Positions 10,849 through 21,979 of a stretch of DNA of 64,000 bases are shown piece by piece. How positions within the stretch are numbered: the stretch's first letter is position 1; every line of letters starts with the position of its first letter. The position numbers and the translations under genes were made by a program. The notes beneath the pieces are model-generated. The model was not told where the DNA came from and did not search any database. It worked only from the letters and a program-made list of their open reading frames with translations. Source of the stretch: Tricholoma matsutake (lineage: Eukaryota > Basidiomycota > Agaricomycetes > Agaricales > Tricholomataceae); the NCBI GenBank assembly GCA_026075535.2, contig AP026546.1:9858001-9922000 (forward strand), written 5' to 3'.

Positions 10849-11919
10849 ATGTCCGAACCTTCAACTTCTAATCCTGGTCCTAATCCTGTTCCCACACCAG
10901 CACTAGAGGCGAAAATCGATGTGCTTACAGCGCAAATATCGCAGTTAGTGTCAGTGTTGGCAGCATCACAGCCCAGACAAGCAGAAGTACAGCCAGAGAC
11001 GATAGGAGAAAGAGATGATGAGATGGAGGAGATGGTGGAGTGGATGTCACAGGAGGATGAGACAGCAGAGAGATCTGGAAATGGAAAAGTGCGCTTACCT
11101 AAGTATGCGCCCCTGCAAATCTTTGACGGTACCATGGAGAATACAAAATCCTTCATCAGCTCTATAGTATTGTACATCCATGGGAGGAAGCCAGAGTTTT
11201 GTACAGCCAAGTCTAGGATTATGTTTGCTCTCTCATACATTCAGGGGGGGAAAGCACAGTTCTGGAGAAACAAGGCTATTAATCAAATTGCTGTGGGAAA
11301 TAAACCATTTGCAACCTTCAAGGAATTTTTGGAGAGATTGGATGCACAGTTTGGAGACCCTAATCCAAAGGCAACAGCCAATGCTAAATTAAAGACCATG
11401 CGCCAAGGTTCCTTAACAGCGGATGAATTTATTTTGCAGTTCAAAGCAGAAGCTTTGCAAACGGACATGGGAGAAGCCACATTGGTAGAGTTTTTGAAAG
11501 CAGGATTAAATCCCTCTTTATTCAAGTCTATCTACCAACTACCTTCTATGCCAGAGAAATTGGACGAGTGGTATAATTGGGTGATGCACCTTGACCGGCA
11601 ATATCGGCAGGAACAGGCGGAGTCAAAGTTGATGTATGGAAGTAGTAAATTTGGAAAGTCATCTGGAGGAAAGTCCAAGAAAGGAAAGGTGCCTCAGGCA
11701 CAAGCTCCAAGGGCACAGCCACCAGCCATGGCAGTGACACCTATAGTTACGGAGTCAGCAGCACCAGCAGAGGCAATGGAGGTTGATCAGGCAGGGAGAC
11801 GAGCCCCACTTAAATGTTTTAACTGTGGGCAGTTAGGACATATTTCTAGGAATTGTAGGCAGAAAAGAAAGATTAGGGAAGTTACAATTGAGGAAGTGAA
11901 GCCGGAGGAAGGCAGGTAG
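10849..11919 (+). CDS. Gag polyprotein of gypsy copy A (intact frame)
   Basis: The 356-codon frame starts at ATG 10,849 (MSEPSTSNPGPNPVPTPALE) and is uninterrupted. Residues about 20-40 form a short heptad-like segment, 50-80 are acidic, and about 85-245 match the retrotransposon gag core (FDGTMENTKSFISSI; LSYIQGGKAQFWRNKA; LTADEFILQFKAEA). A basic stretch (SKFGKSSGGKSKKGK) precedes a CCHC zinc knuckle, CFNCGQLGHISRNC, at residues 323-336. Gag assembles the virus-like particle and the knuckle binds element RNA. Pol follows in a different frame after a stop at 11,917-11,919. Copy C has a stop in front of its knuckle and a frameshift near its N-terminus, so copy A keeps the better gag. Confidence 0.85.
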   Translation: MSEPSTSNPGPNPVPTPALEAKIDVLTAQISQLVSVLAASQPRQAEVQPETIGERDDEMEEMVEWMSQEDETAERSGNGKVRLPKYAPLQIFDGTMENTKSFISSIVLYIHGRKPEFCTAKSRIMFALSYIQGGKAQFWRNKAINQIAVGNKPFATFKEFLERLDAQFGDPNPKATANAKLKTMRQGSLTADEFILQFKAEALQTDMGEATLVEFLKAGLNPSLFKSIYQLPSMPEKLDEWYNWVMHLDRQYRQEQAESKLMYGSSKFGKSSGGKSKKGKVPQAQAPRAQPPAMAVTPIVTESAAPAEAMEVDQAGRRAPLKCFNCGQLGHISRNCRQKRKIREVTIEEVKPEEGR

Positions 11920-11929
11920 AAGAATTTTG

Positions 11930-14900
11930 TGGAAGAGTCCCAGTGAAGGTTTCCCCATTGGTGACCCAGAATTGTTACAATGTATTAGTATCCGAGGAAA
12001 CCCAGAGTAAATCAGAAAAGGAAATCAAGGAGGAGTACAACTGTTGCAAATCACGTGACAAAGAAATTTGTCACGCATCATTCCCAAAAACCCCTAAATT
12101 CTTTATTTGCTCTGCGTGAATAGAACCCAAAATTACCTTGACTGTGGGACTGAAGACAGTGGACATGCATGCAGCCATTGATGTGGAAGCATTGCTTGAT
12201 AGTGGTGCTACAGGACTATTTATTAATCGGTCCTTAATTACTGGAAACAGTATTAACACACGCAAGCTGGTGCAACCCATAATGGTGTACAATATTGATG
12301 GAACAGTCAATGGTGGAGGAACTATTGAGGAGGAGGTGACTATGGTCCTAAAATATCAGGAGCATCAGGAGCAAGCAGTATTTGAAGTGTGTGATCTTGG
12401 GAAAACCAATCTAATAATAGGATGTCCATGGTTATGGAAGCATAATCCCAAAATTGATTGGAAAACTGGGAAAGTACAAATGACTCGTTGTCCTAAGGAA
12501 TGCAATGTGTATGGGAGGAAGATGAAGAAGGAAAAAAGGAAAAAGAAAGAGAAAGAACATTCGAGGAAGTATTCTGTTATGATGGAGGAAGTGGAGGATG
12601 AGGAAATGCCAAATGGGGAAGTTCCAATCATGATCGAGAAAGAAGAGCAGAAGCAAACCTTTAGAGCAATTCGTGGAGGACAGTCATGGGACAAGAATAT
12701 CATGAAGGTGGAGAAGCCAGTGGAGGAATGGGTGCCAAAAGTGTATCATGAATATCTGTCAGTGTTCCAGAAGAAGGAGTCTGAGTGAATGCTGGTGCGG
12801 AAGCCATGGGATCATGTGATCGAGATGAAGCCAGGGTTTGTGCCGAAGAAGTCGAAGGTATATCCATTATCTCCGATGGAACAAGAAGAAGTGGATGCAT
12901 TCCTGAAGGAGAGCAATTGCGCAAAGGATACATACAACCTTCAAAATCACTGCAGATGTCACCAATATTCTTCGTGCCAAAGAAAGACCAAAGAAAGAGG
13001 ATGTGTACAGATTATAGGTATCTGAATGAGTGGACAGTGAAGAATGCATACCCCCTGCCATTGATCTCAGAAATAATTGACAAGGTGGGAAAAGCCAAGG
13101 TCTTTACAAAATTGGATTTATGATGGGGATACAACAATGTACAAATAAAGAAAGGAGATGAGTGGAAGGCTGCATTTGCCACGTGTCGAAGATCCTTCGA
13201 GCCGCTTGTCATGTTTTTTGGGATGAGTAATAGTCCCCCAACCTTTCAAAATATGATGAATGACATTTTCAAGGATGTCATAGACAAAGGCATGGTAATA
13301 ATATTTATTGACAACATTCTGATATTTACGGAGGATGAAGAGAATCATGAGGCGATAGTGCAGGAGGTGTTATGGAGGTTGGCAGAGAATGATTTATTTT
13401 TAAAACCGGAGAAGTGTGTGTTTGGGGCAAGCAAAGTCGAGTTCCTAGGATTATTGATCAGCCCTGACGGGATCAAAATGGATCCGATCAAGGTACAGGC
13501 AATCACAGATTGGCCTGTGCCCACCCATGTCAAGGAGGTTCAAGCTTTCTTGGGACTCGCAAATTATTATCATCGCTTTGTGCATAATTTTTCTAAAATT
13601 GCCGCACCCTTACATAACCTTACACGAAAGGGAGTAGTGTGGAGGTGGGGAGAGCAGCAGCAGACAGTGTTTGAGGCGTTGAAGAGGAAGTTTGTAGAGG
13701 GACCAATATTAGCCCTAGTGGATTTCACACGCCCTTTACGAGTGGAATCCGATGTGTCCGATTTTGCTACTGGAGCAGTATTATCAATGCTGTGCAAAGA
13801 TGACAAATGGCATCCTTGTGCATACTTATCAAAAGGGTTGAATGATGTGGAGAGAAATTATGATGTGCATGACAAAGAAATGTTGGGGATAATACGAGCG
13901 GAGGCATTATTTGGAGGGATGTGTGCATCAGATTGAGATCTGGACAGATCATCAAAATCTGCAATACTTCATGTCCACTAAAAAGCTTAATCGCAGGCAA
14001 GCACGTTGGGCACTATTCCTATCACGTTTCAATTTTCACTTGGTCCACAAAGTGGGAAGCTTAATGAGGAAAGCAGATGCATTATCCAGACATATTGATC
14101 ATAAAAGGGGGGTGGAGGAGGACAATAAGAATCTTACCTTGCTCAAACCCGAATACTTTCGCATTTGTGCTATGTGTCAAGGGCATCTATTAATAGATAG
14201 CTCGGAAACAGAGATGTTGTCTAAAATTAGACAATGTTCAGAAATGGATGATGAAGTAGTGGAAGCCGTGAAAGCTCTGAAGGGAGAGAAGAAAGGTAAT
14301 ATTAAAGGAGATGAATGGGCTGAGGAACAAGGGTTAGTGTTGTTTCGAGGAAAAGTGTATGTACCAAAGGATCAGGATTTGCGAAGGGAGATTGTCCAGC
14401 TACATCATAATATGCCAACTGCCGGACACCTAGGAAGATGGAAGACATTGGAATTAGTAATGAGAAATTATTGGTGGCCCAGAATTTCGAAGTATGTGTT
14501 GGGGTATGTGGATGGATGTGATATGTGCATGAGGGGGAAGAAATTTCCAGAAAAACCTGCAGCAAAATTAATGCCGAACCCTATACCTAAAGCGCCATGG
14601 CGAGATATATCTGTAGATTTTATTACTGGATTACCCAAGGCTCAAGGGTAGGATGCGATATTCATAGTATGCAACCACTTCACAAAGGAGGTCCATATTA
14701 TTCCTACTACTACAGAAACCTCATCATTAGGCTTGGCGCACCTCTATCTAAATCAGGTATGGCAGTTACATGGGTTACCCAATACCGTTATCTCCAATCG
14801 TGGACCACAATTGCTTCCGCATTTATGCAAGAACTGAACAACATATTGGGGATTCAGACTAAATTATCTATGGCATATCACCCGCAGACTGATGGGCAGA

Positions 14901-15757
14901 CAGAGAGAATGAACCAGGAGTTGGAGCAGTACCTACATATGTTTGTCAACTACTGACAAACTGACTGGCCCGAATGACTGGCAATTGCCGAATTTTCCCA
15001 CAATAACAAATTCCATTCGGCTACTCGTATGTCACCCTTTTTTGCGAATTATGGATATCATCCTCACATGGGAGTAGAACCCAGAAGGGAAGTCAAAGTA
15101 CAGTCGGTAGAAGACTTTGTATCTAAGATGCAAAAGGTACAAGAGGAAGCAGAGGCAGCATTGAAGAAAGCATGTGATGACATGATGTGACATGCAGATC
15201 GTACTTGAGCGCACGCTCCAGAGTAAAAAGTTGGTGACTTGGTGTGGCTAAGTACCAAGGACCTAAATATTCCACGACCTTCGAGGAAACTTATGGAGAA
15301 ACAAGTTGGCCCATACGTGATCTCTAAAGTGATCTCACCTAATGCAGTAGTGTTAAAATTACCCCGATCATTCAAGATTGATCCCGAGATTAATGTATCC
15401 TGCCTATGCCCTTACCGCCTGCCCACTATTCCTGGCCAACAAACTACTCTGCAACCTCCAATAATAGTAGAAGGTGCTCCAGAATACGTAGTTGAAGAAA
15501 TTCTAGACTCACGTCTTCGACGGAACAAATTGGAGTTCTTAATAAAGTGGAAAAACTATACCGATGAAAATAATTTGTGGGAACCCAAAGAGAATTGTAA
15601 GCGAGCGCGTAATGTGATCGCCCAATTCTTTAAACATAATCTGAATGCTCCGCATCGCATTGCGAGAATGGTGTATCAGGGGATGAAATTCTGGCCTTAC
15701 CAAAATTTCACAGAGGGGACAGATGTAATATTTTCTCGCCTGGAAGTTGAGGCATAA
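11930..15757 (+). pseudogene. Pol of gypsy copy A: protease, RT, RNase H, integrase, chromodomain
   Basis: Domains in order: aspartic protease with LLDSGATGLFINR (12,190-12,230); reverse transcriptase with [20 protein letters not shown] (12,958-13,020), KVFTKLDL, and a FIDN box at 13,314-13,325 where YxDD is expected; RNase H with VESDVSDFATGAVLSM (13,742-13,790); integrase zinc finger (HHNMPTAGHLGRWK...CDMCMRGKK, 14,404-14,550); integrase core with [13 protein letters not shown] (14,610) and ISNRGPQ (14,790), where SDRGPQ is expected; and the C-terminal chromodomain VVEEILDSR...KLEFLIKWKNYTDENNLWEP (15,490-15,590). In-frame stops lie at 12,119, 12,786, 13,121, 14,649, 14,954, 15,188 and 15,206, plus frame changes near 12,900, 13,140 and 13,910. 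Several stops face an Arg or Gln codon in copy C. Confidence 0.9.
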
Positions 15758-15768
15758 AAGGGGGGTAA
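15755..15768 (+). promoter_or_regulatory. Polypurine tract of gypsy copy A
   Basis: ATAAAAGGGGGGTAA-type purine run ends at the first base of the 3' LTR, the standard priming site for plus-strand DNA synthesis. Confidence 0.75.
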
Positions 15769-16170
15769 TGTTAGGAAACCACCCCATTACCTAATAAAAT
15801 TTCATTTTTATTTTATTATGTTGAATTACGCTACATGACGCCAAATGATGCTACACTTTGATAGCATGAGAATTTTATTTCGCATGCATCAATATGTACG
15901 TGCATGTACAAACGCGTTGGTAACAACAATGTACAATATATGTAACATAGTATATAAACCTTAAATATATGCCTAGGAGACCCCAGTTGTGTTCTCTTAG
16001 GTATTCCACCTACACTTTCGGTGTGAAAAGCCTTTGTCAACAAACTCATCTATTAATAATCTCTTGCATCAAAACCATCAATTTCCCCATCACGAGCACG
16101 GATCCTGCCCCCTTCTTGTAGAGAGAACCCACATGGTCTTAGCTAGCAGATAGTGGGTGTTGCCCTAACA
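15769..16170 (+). repeat. 3' LTR of gypsy copy A
   Basis: Same 402-bp repeat as 9,984-10,385, with 12 transitions between them by hand alignment. Confidence 0.92.
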
Positions 16171-17330
16171 GTACAGTTGTAACACCGGTAGGCTTTCAAT
16201 TTCAGCTCATATCCTATAAGGATGCACTCAATTGCCCATCCAAAAATCTTGGGATTGTGTTTGTCAGGAATGAGGACAAATGCACAACAGCCAATTTTGC
16301 ACATGTAAGAATAATCATGTTCATGTTCATGCCACCAGAGTTCCCAAGGTGTAACCCCCTTCAGTGAACACATAGTGGTCCTAGCATGTACATGAACTGC
16401 CATCAAATAATCCCACAAATATGTCAGCAAACCAGCATAAAGCCACATAGTATGTGCTTTCACCATTAGAGTCCGATGCATTTGTTCAATGCACCCAATA
16501 TGGGCAGACATGTGTGGTGCCGTAAAATGCTGTGTCACTCCCTGAGATTTGAGCCAGGTTTCCATTTCATTTGACTTCAATTCGCCATTATCTGTAATAT
16601 AAATTCCAACCTTCAGGCCAGTTTTGGATTCCCATGCCAACTCCCAGGCTTTGAGTTCTGGAAATGCATCATCTTTGTTTCTCAGTGGTATAGACCAAGG
16701 GAATGAAGTACAATCATCCACTATGTCCATGACATATTTGTTCCCAGTATGGGACTTGATGGCATGTGGGCCTGACAATTCCACCCACACTTTCTCTAGC
16801 TTCCTCATCACTCTATGCCCCTCCTCCTCCTTGTGCCTCTTGGGGATTGAGGTCCTGGTCTGCTTGCCAAGTATACATGCATCACATTTGGATGGTCTTG
16901 GGAGAGAGGAGATCGACACACCTGTGAGCATACCCTTCTTGGCCATGTCCCACAGGGATTGGTAGTTGGCATGACCAAGAGGGCGATGTTGATGCAGTAT
17001 TCAATGGGATGACTGGGCTTCTTGCAAATGGGGTTTCTGCAAATGAGACCATTAGACGATCTTACTGGTTTGCACATGCAGTGAGGGCTATGGCCAATCG
17101 GGACTCGCCACACTGGTTGTTTTTGAGCAAGGATTGTTTGTTCTCCAGGAAGTAGCAAATATCTTTGGACGCATAGGGTGTAGACTTGGTTGAGGTAGTG
17201 ATGTCATGGGAAATGATGGAGCACGCATGAGGAAAATGGTCACTGAGGGAGTTAAGGAGTGCAATGCAACAGAGGAGATCAGCTTTTATGTCCCCCATGG
17301 CAGAGGCGCACTCAATCAGCATGCAAATCT
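16171..17330 (-). pseudogene. Ty1/copia gag knuckle and integrase, degenerate
   Basis: On the minus strand, from 17,330 downwards: gag C-terminal part (MGDIKADLLCCIALLNSLSD), the zinc knuckle CRNPICKKPSHPIEYC near 17,050, then integrase from about 16,946 with SKCDACILGKQTRTS (zinc finger end) and the catalytic core. The core shows YVMDIVDDCTSFPWS, GIYITDNGELKSNEM and HIGCIEQMHRTLMVKA. The triad D, D, E can be placed in MDIVDD, TDNG and the IEQM segment. Protease is not evident. The frame is truncated at 16,170 by gypsy copy A and continues beyond it at 9,983. Together the halves form one element running from about 17,330 to 8,876. Confidence 0.8.
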
Positions 17331-17370
17331 TCTCAGCAGTCTCTGGTTGGCTTAAGCTGACTTAAGCCAA

Positions 17371-17603
17371 GGTTTTTTGCTATCTTGGGAAACAAATTAT
17401 GTACAATTGCCAAAATATTTGAGGAGCTAGATCCCATCAAAAGCCAAGGGGTCCTCTGCCAACTCTCATTCCTGAGATATTTAAATGGCTTTGAAATGGC
17501 TCTGAAATGGCTTGGCTTGAGATGTTTCAAAGCTGCTTAAATATCTCGGGAAAGGCTTCCCCAATCGCTTAGAGTTGGCAGAGGACCCCTCAGCTTTTGA
17601 CAC
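17371..17603. mobile_element. Foldback MITE relic
   Basis: The left arm (ttgaggagctagatcccatc ... ggggtcctctgccaactct) has an inverted counterpart (agagttggcagaggacccct) on the right, around a centre rich in gaaatggct. It is the same family as the perfect foldback at 52,862-53,208, but its right arm is cut short near 17,603. Confidence 0.7.
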
Positions 17604-17639
17604 TTCAGGGATTTCAAAATATAGGCACTGCCTAAATGG

Positions 17640-18488
17640 ATATCCAGCAGGTATTACCACATGTAATATATAGGAATCCCCGCAAAATGTGTCAGCAGCC
17701 TATGTGCCAGAAAAAGATTTGAGAGGCTTACTGGATTTCTTATGTAGGAATCCATGCTGTAAATGGTTTGTAGCATACATGCTGGCATAGTTTTGGAGCA
17801 ATGCTATTCATACTGATATAGACACAAAACTCAGTCTGGATTTGGGCTGCAGTCCCATTACATCAGCCATTTCTATACTTAACATGTTGATTTCCCTGCA
17901 AAACCTGATTTCAGAAGATTAAGTCCCAAAATGTCTACTGGACCAGTTCTGCACCAAAACTGTGAAGGGTTTTTGCTCAATTATTTGTATATTTAACATG
18001 TTGATTTCCCTGAAAAACCTAATTTCAGCAGATTAAGTCCCGAACTGTCTACTGGATGGGTTCTGCACAAAAACTGCAAATGGTTTTTGCAGTCAATGCC
18101 CACTCATTGCCCACTCATTGCCCCATTCATCACCTGCACACCATGCATCATAGGACCCGACAAGCAATCTTAATTCTCCACCACATTGGAAATTATTCAT
18201 TCTTACCATTCTCACTTGCTTTGTTGCATTCAACAAATCTGTTCATTCCACCATCTTGTCACATTGCAACATCTTATGTTCATCATTTTAATCAATATAC
18301 ATTTAACATTGTATTACAAAAAACATAATGTATTCAGTCCTAGTATAGATTGTAAGCAAACAAGTTGACAATAGCAAACTGTGCAGACATACCCTTGAGA
18401 GAGCCAGAACAACACAGCAGGACTCATCAAGCCTCCACCTTGCATAGTGAGAGATCACCCACTGAGGCTCAATGACTTCCAGTGTCGA
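17640..18488. other. Non-coding; tandem duplication of 114-bp period
   Basis: Two adjacent copies start at 17,881 and 17,995, both reading aacatgttgatttccctg and continuing through gattaagtccc and gtctactgga. The remainder of the stretch is AT-rich with no credible gene. Confidence 0.7.
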
Positions 18489-18897
18489 GCTTAGAGAAGT
18501 TGAGTAGATTGATGCAGGAAAGTGCAGATAAAATTGAAATGGGTTAGAAGAGTGATCCAGAGGGTGTTGTTGTCACACTGCATATTTGATGCTACCGTCT
18601 GTGTTTGCCATGATATATTGAATTGAGGCAGGAAATGGTGGGGATGCAATGTTGCCATCAGGATGGAACAAAACCAAGCTGTTCCCGATGTGGGTTGATG
18701 AGCAGGCAAAAATAACATTATTGTAACGATGTCTTGCACAGATGGCAACTGTCTTGTCCCTGATGAATTGTCACAATTTGGATGGGACAGTTGAAAAGCA
18801 GAGGCAGGAAGATTTGGCTCATCAGCATCATTGGCATTGTCATCAAGTGTTCTGGTGAACAGTTTGTCGAGAACATTCTTGCATTCACAGAGGAACA
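18489..18897 (-). pseudogene. CACTA-type transposase, C-terminal tail (split gene)
   Basis: This is the continuation of the transposase at 19,738-21,620 beyond an inserted hAT-like MITE. With the element and one copy of the duplication taken out, the frame runs on without a break from PDCLLFL into CECKNVLDKLF, which proves the two pieces were one gene. The tail reads LFTRTLDDNANDADEPNLPA, then a stretch rich in hydrophobic residues. No domain is recognised in the tail itself. Confidence 0.65.
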
Positions 18898-19737
18898 TAG
18901 TGTTTAAAGATCCAGTCTGTAGGACCAAAAAAAAGACTGAAACCAAACTGAACTGGACTGATTAGGACTGGACCAGTGGTCTATTTATGGACCAGTCTTT
19001 TTCTGTCTGGTTGCTGGCCTTTTGTTTTGAGAAATATAGTAGGACCGATGAAAAACTGGTGTAAACTGGTTGCGACCAGTTTTTCATCTCAACGTATGTT
19101 GGACCTTACTCCCACACATATATACTTCATTTTCAGTCCCTGGAGCATCAAAAACAGTCAAGAATCAGTTGAGATATGACCAAAAACATTTTTGTATGAG
19201 TATTTTGTTGTATCAGAACAACTTTGATTGTGTTGCTTATTACCTGAGCTATAATTTTTTTTTGTACAGCTATATTACATCATAAAAGTAACAAAAACAC
19301 ACCTAATTATCTTCACCATGTGATTTTATTCATATAACAGCCCAAATGAGTGTGACTACAAACTACAAATTACAAACTAAAAACTGCAACTTGAATGCAT
19401 GTCCTTTCTGTTTTGACCATATCTCAGTCAAATCTTGACAGAATTGCTTAAATGTTGGATCAGTCTATGGAGTATTACGATCTCTATCCATAAATAAAAT
19501 GTATCTGAGGTAATGGTTATATTTGTTGAGATACATATGGGTTATTTGGCACAATAAATTTTACAACAAAAGACTGGTCTGAACCATTCTTTTTTCAGTC
19601 CATGGACCAATTAGGACCAGTCCTAAAATGGTCCTGTTGTGGTCCTCCAATATCTGGGTCAGTCCTAGACTGGTTGAGGTTGCCAGTTGCCCCATTTGGA
19701 AGTCAAAAACCAGACTGGACTGGACCTTTAAGCACTA
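18898..19737 (+). mobile_element. hAT-like MITE, 840 bp, with 8-bp target duplication
   Basis: The ends are TAGTGTTTAAAGATCC and the complement of TAGTGCTTAAAGGTCC. A perfect 8-bp duplication GAGGAACA flanks it (18,890-18,897 and 19,738-19,745). Subterminal regions repeat ggactgg/ccagtc words, and the middle is AT-rich with internal inverted segments around gatatgacca and gaccatatctc. It encodes nothing. A close relative of 846 bp lies at 57,594-58,439. It interrupts the CACTA-type transposase. Confidence 0.92.
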
Positions 19738-21620
19738 GAGGAACAGCAGGCAGTCAGGGCAAGAAAACCATTGCTTCAACCATGCAGCCTTTGAGTACAC
19801 CAACAGCATTGTCACCTTGAGTTCACCTGGTGGGCATGGATTAAGTATGTGTACAATTGAGAGAGAAGAAATGGACCAACCAAATTTGTGATTATGAAGC
19901 AGTTGCTGAAGTCGTCCAATGAGTCGCTCAAATGGAAAGCACCACCAGGACCAAACAGGACCAAACAAATGTAAAAAGTCATAGATATTTATGGCCATAT
20001 GACCATTGAGGTGGTGATTGACATGTGGATGGAATGCATTTAAGCCTTGAATCCATGCGAGGAGCTCAGCTCAGTACATCTTTTGTCTGGCAGTCATTGT
20101 TGTCCTCTTGCTAGCCAAAGAGATTGCACAGACCAAGGACATGGTGTGATCTAGGACAGTGCACATATGTTCAGCCTGTGCAGGGGTTTCATGCGATGAA
20201 CCCTCTCCCCAGAGGGTGATGAGAGATGGACAGTCAATAGTATGCACAATTCATTGGCTTTCAGCTGTCCAGCAGCTGTGTCTCCAAAGTTATTTGGCAC
20301 AGATGACAGCCATGAAGGGGTGTCGATGTCACAGATGACATCTCAAATGTGTTTTATGATGGCCACATTAGCCCACTTTGGTGGCAGGGGGGCTGATGGA
20401 GTCAAGGGGAAGTGTGCGTGCTATTACAAGGAATTTTGAGTAAGTCCCTGGCAGTGAGTGAGAGAAGAGAATTCTCACCCATTTGGTCAGCACTTCGGAA
20501 TAATTGGCTTTTGTGTATTTGGATTTAGAATGATTTCCAACAGTGATATGGGTCTCCAGAGATTTGAAGATGAATTTGAAGGCTGAAAGTTTCTGGTTCA
20601 CGAGTTTGGCTGTTAAAGATTCAAGGCCACCTTCACCACTGATTGGGCTAACAAGTTGGGAATGGATAGCCAAGATGTCTTTGATTGTCTTCTCATCAAG
20701 CTGCTCTTTAGCCACCATATTCTCATCAGGGATGATGAATGGATAACTGAAGGCAGTTTGGGGGGTTTCCTTGGCCTTGGCTGATGCACTCGTCAACTTG
20801 AGAGCATCACGAAAGTGTAAGAGGCTGAGTTCCTCAAACAGGCAATGCATCGAATCAACTACCACCATGCAAGCCAGGTCCCAATATGGAAGCCTCCACA
20901 ACTCTGACCACCGGATGCCATGGTCTTCAAACAATATCTTTTGGTCATCCACCAAGTCAGCTGCCTTCCAAATGTTGGCATGCAAGAGCATTGTCTCATA
21001 ATCCCTGGGTCCCCAATTTTCCACCTCAATGTCAGTCCTTCTGAAATTGCTCAGACCAAAGCACGAGCATCAGGTGCAGAGGTGATGGCTCCTGACACTT
21101 GCATACTGAATGAACTTGCATGCAGCAGGAAGGTCACAAGCAACCAAGGTGATTGCGCTTTGGGTCATGTGCCCATGAGGGTAATTGGCAGTGCGTGAGC
21201 ACTTCACACCATGAGTCCAGGATGTTGAAAGGTCATCCATGACTGGCTGAATATAATGATTGAGTGCCATACCATGGGGTTCTTTCAGACCAGGGATGAT
21301 ACAAGTGATGTACGTGTTCTCAGGCTTGTAGTGAATACTCAATGTAGGTTGAGGCATGCAGCACTGATGATGCCACAGGAAGCGGAAGGACCTCAGATTG
21401 TCTGGCTCTCAGCACTAAAAAAATTGAAGTTGATCACAAATAAATAGTGTCCTTCATCACCTGGTTAATCAATGAATAGTCGGTGCCCATCAGGTCCTTT
21501 GAATGTGCGGATGAATTCTGGTTCACATACATCAGAAACAAAGATGGGAGGGGGTTCATTGTGGTTGACAGTGTAACCATGGCAGCAGAGCCCACAGCAG
21601 AGTCCATAGCAGAGTCCACA
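19738..21620 (-). pseudogene. CACTA-type (Tnp2-like) transposase, degenerate
   Basis: Read from 21,620 downwards on the minus strand, conserved blocks of the basidiomycete CACTA transposase appear in order: YKPENTYITCIIPGLKEPHG with VMDDLSTSW (21,330-21,240); SRTANYPHGHMTQSA and VACDLPAACKF (21,190-21,110); GIRWSELWRLPYWDLACMVV and VDSMHCLFEELSLLHFRD (20,920-20,800), including the Asp of the conserved D-x-MH; and LFGPVWSWWCFPFERLIG (19,970-19,910) with LVYSKAAWLKQWFSCPDC. Stops and frame changes occur near 21,030, 20,370 and 20,050. The tail continues at 18,897 past the inserted MITE. Terminal CACTA repeats were not found. Confidence 0.75.
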
Positions 21621-21625
21621 GCCAG
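21575..21625. repeat. Short tandem repeat, about 15-bp unit
   Basis: Four imperfect units of the type gcagagtccacagca are visible. Confidence 0.6.
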
Positions 21626-21979
21626 AGTCCAGCATTTGCCTTAGCAGTCACATGACCTCATAGATAGACACCCATGTGTGTAAATAGGGAACTCATCTTT
21701 TGCTTGTCTGCATCTGCATTGCCTCATGTCTAGTAGTAGACACGAGCCATTCTTGGCTGCATCCGTCTAGTAGTAGACGCTTCTGCATTTGGGTGGTCAG
21801 ACTGGCTGCCTCCATCTGGTGACAACCAGGAATTTGAATGCAACACATACAGCTGCTCACTTTCATTTCCACACTTAAACCATTCATTGTCTACATCCGG
21901 TCAGCTATCTATTCATCAGTTTCAAATTCATTATCTGTCATTCTATTTTCATTCATCAAGGTAACACCTGATCTCAGTC

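Larger units (their letters stand above)
9984..16170 (+). mobile_element. Complete chromodomain Ty3/gypsy element, copy A
   Basis: Two 402-bp LTRs (TGTTAGGAAACC...GCCCTAACA) enclose gag, protease, reverse transcriptase, RNase H, integrase and a chromodomain, in the order of a chromovirus. Flanking bases are gtacg (9,979-9,983) and gtaca (16,171-16,175), a 5-bp target duplication with one mismatch. The element sits inside a minus-strand copia relic, whose halves lie on either side. My hand alignment of the LTRs gave 12 differences in 402 bp, all transitions and seven at CpG sites. A second copy of the family is at 44,129-50,186 in the opposite orientation. Pol is broken by stops, so this copy is not autonomous now. 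Confidence 0.92.
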
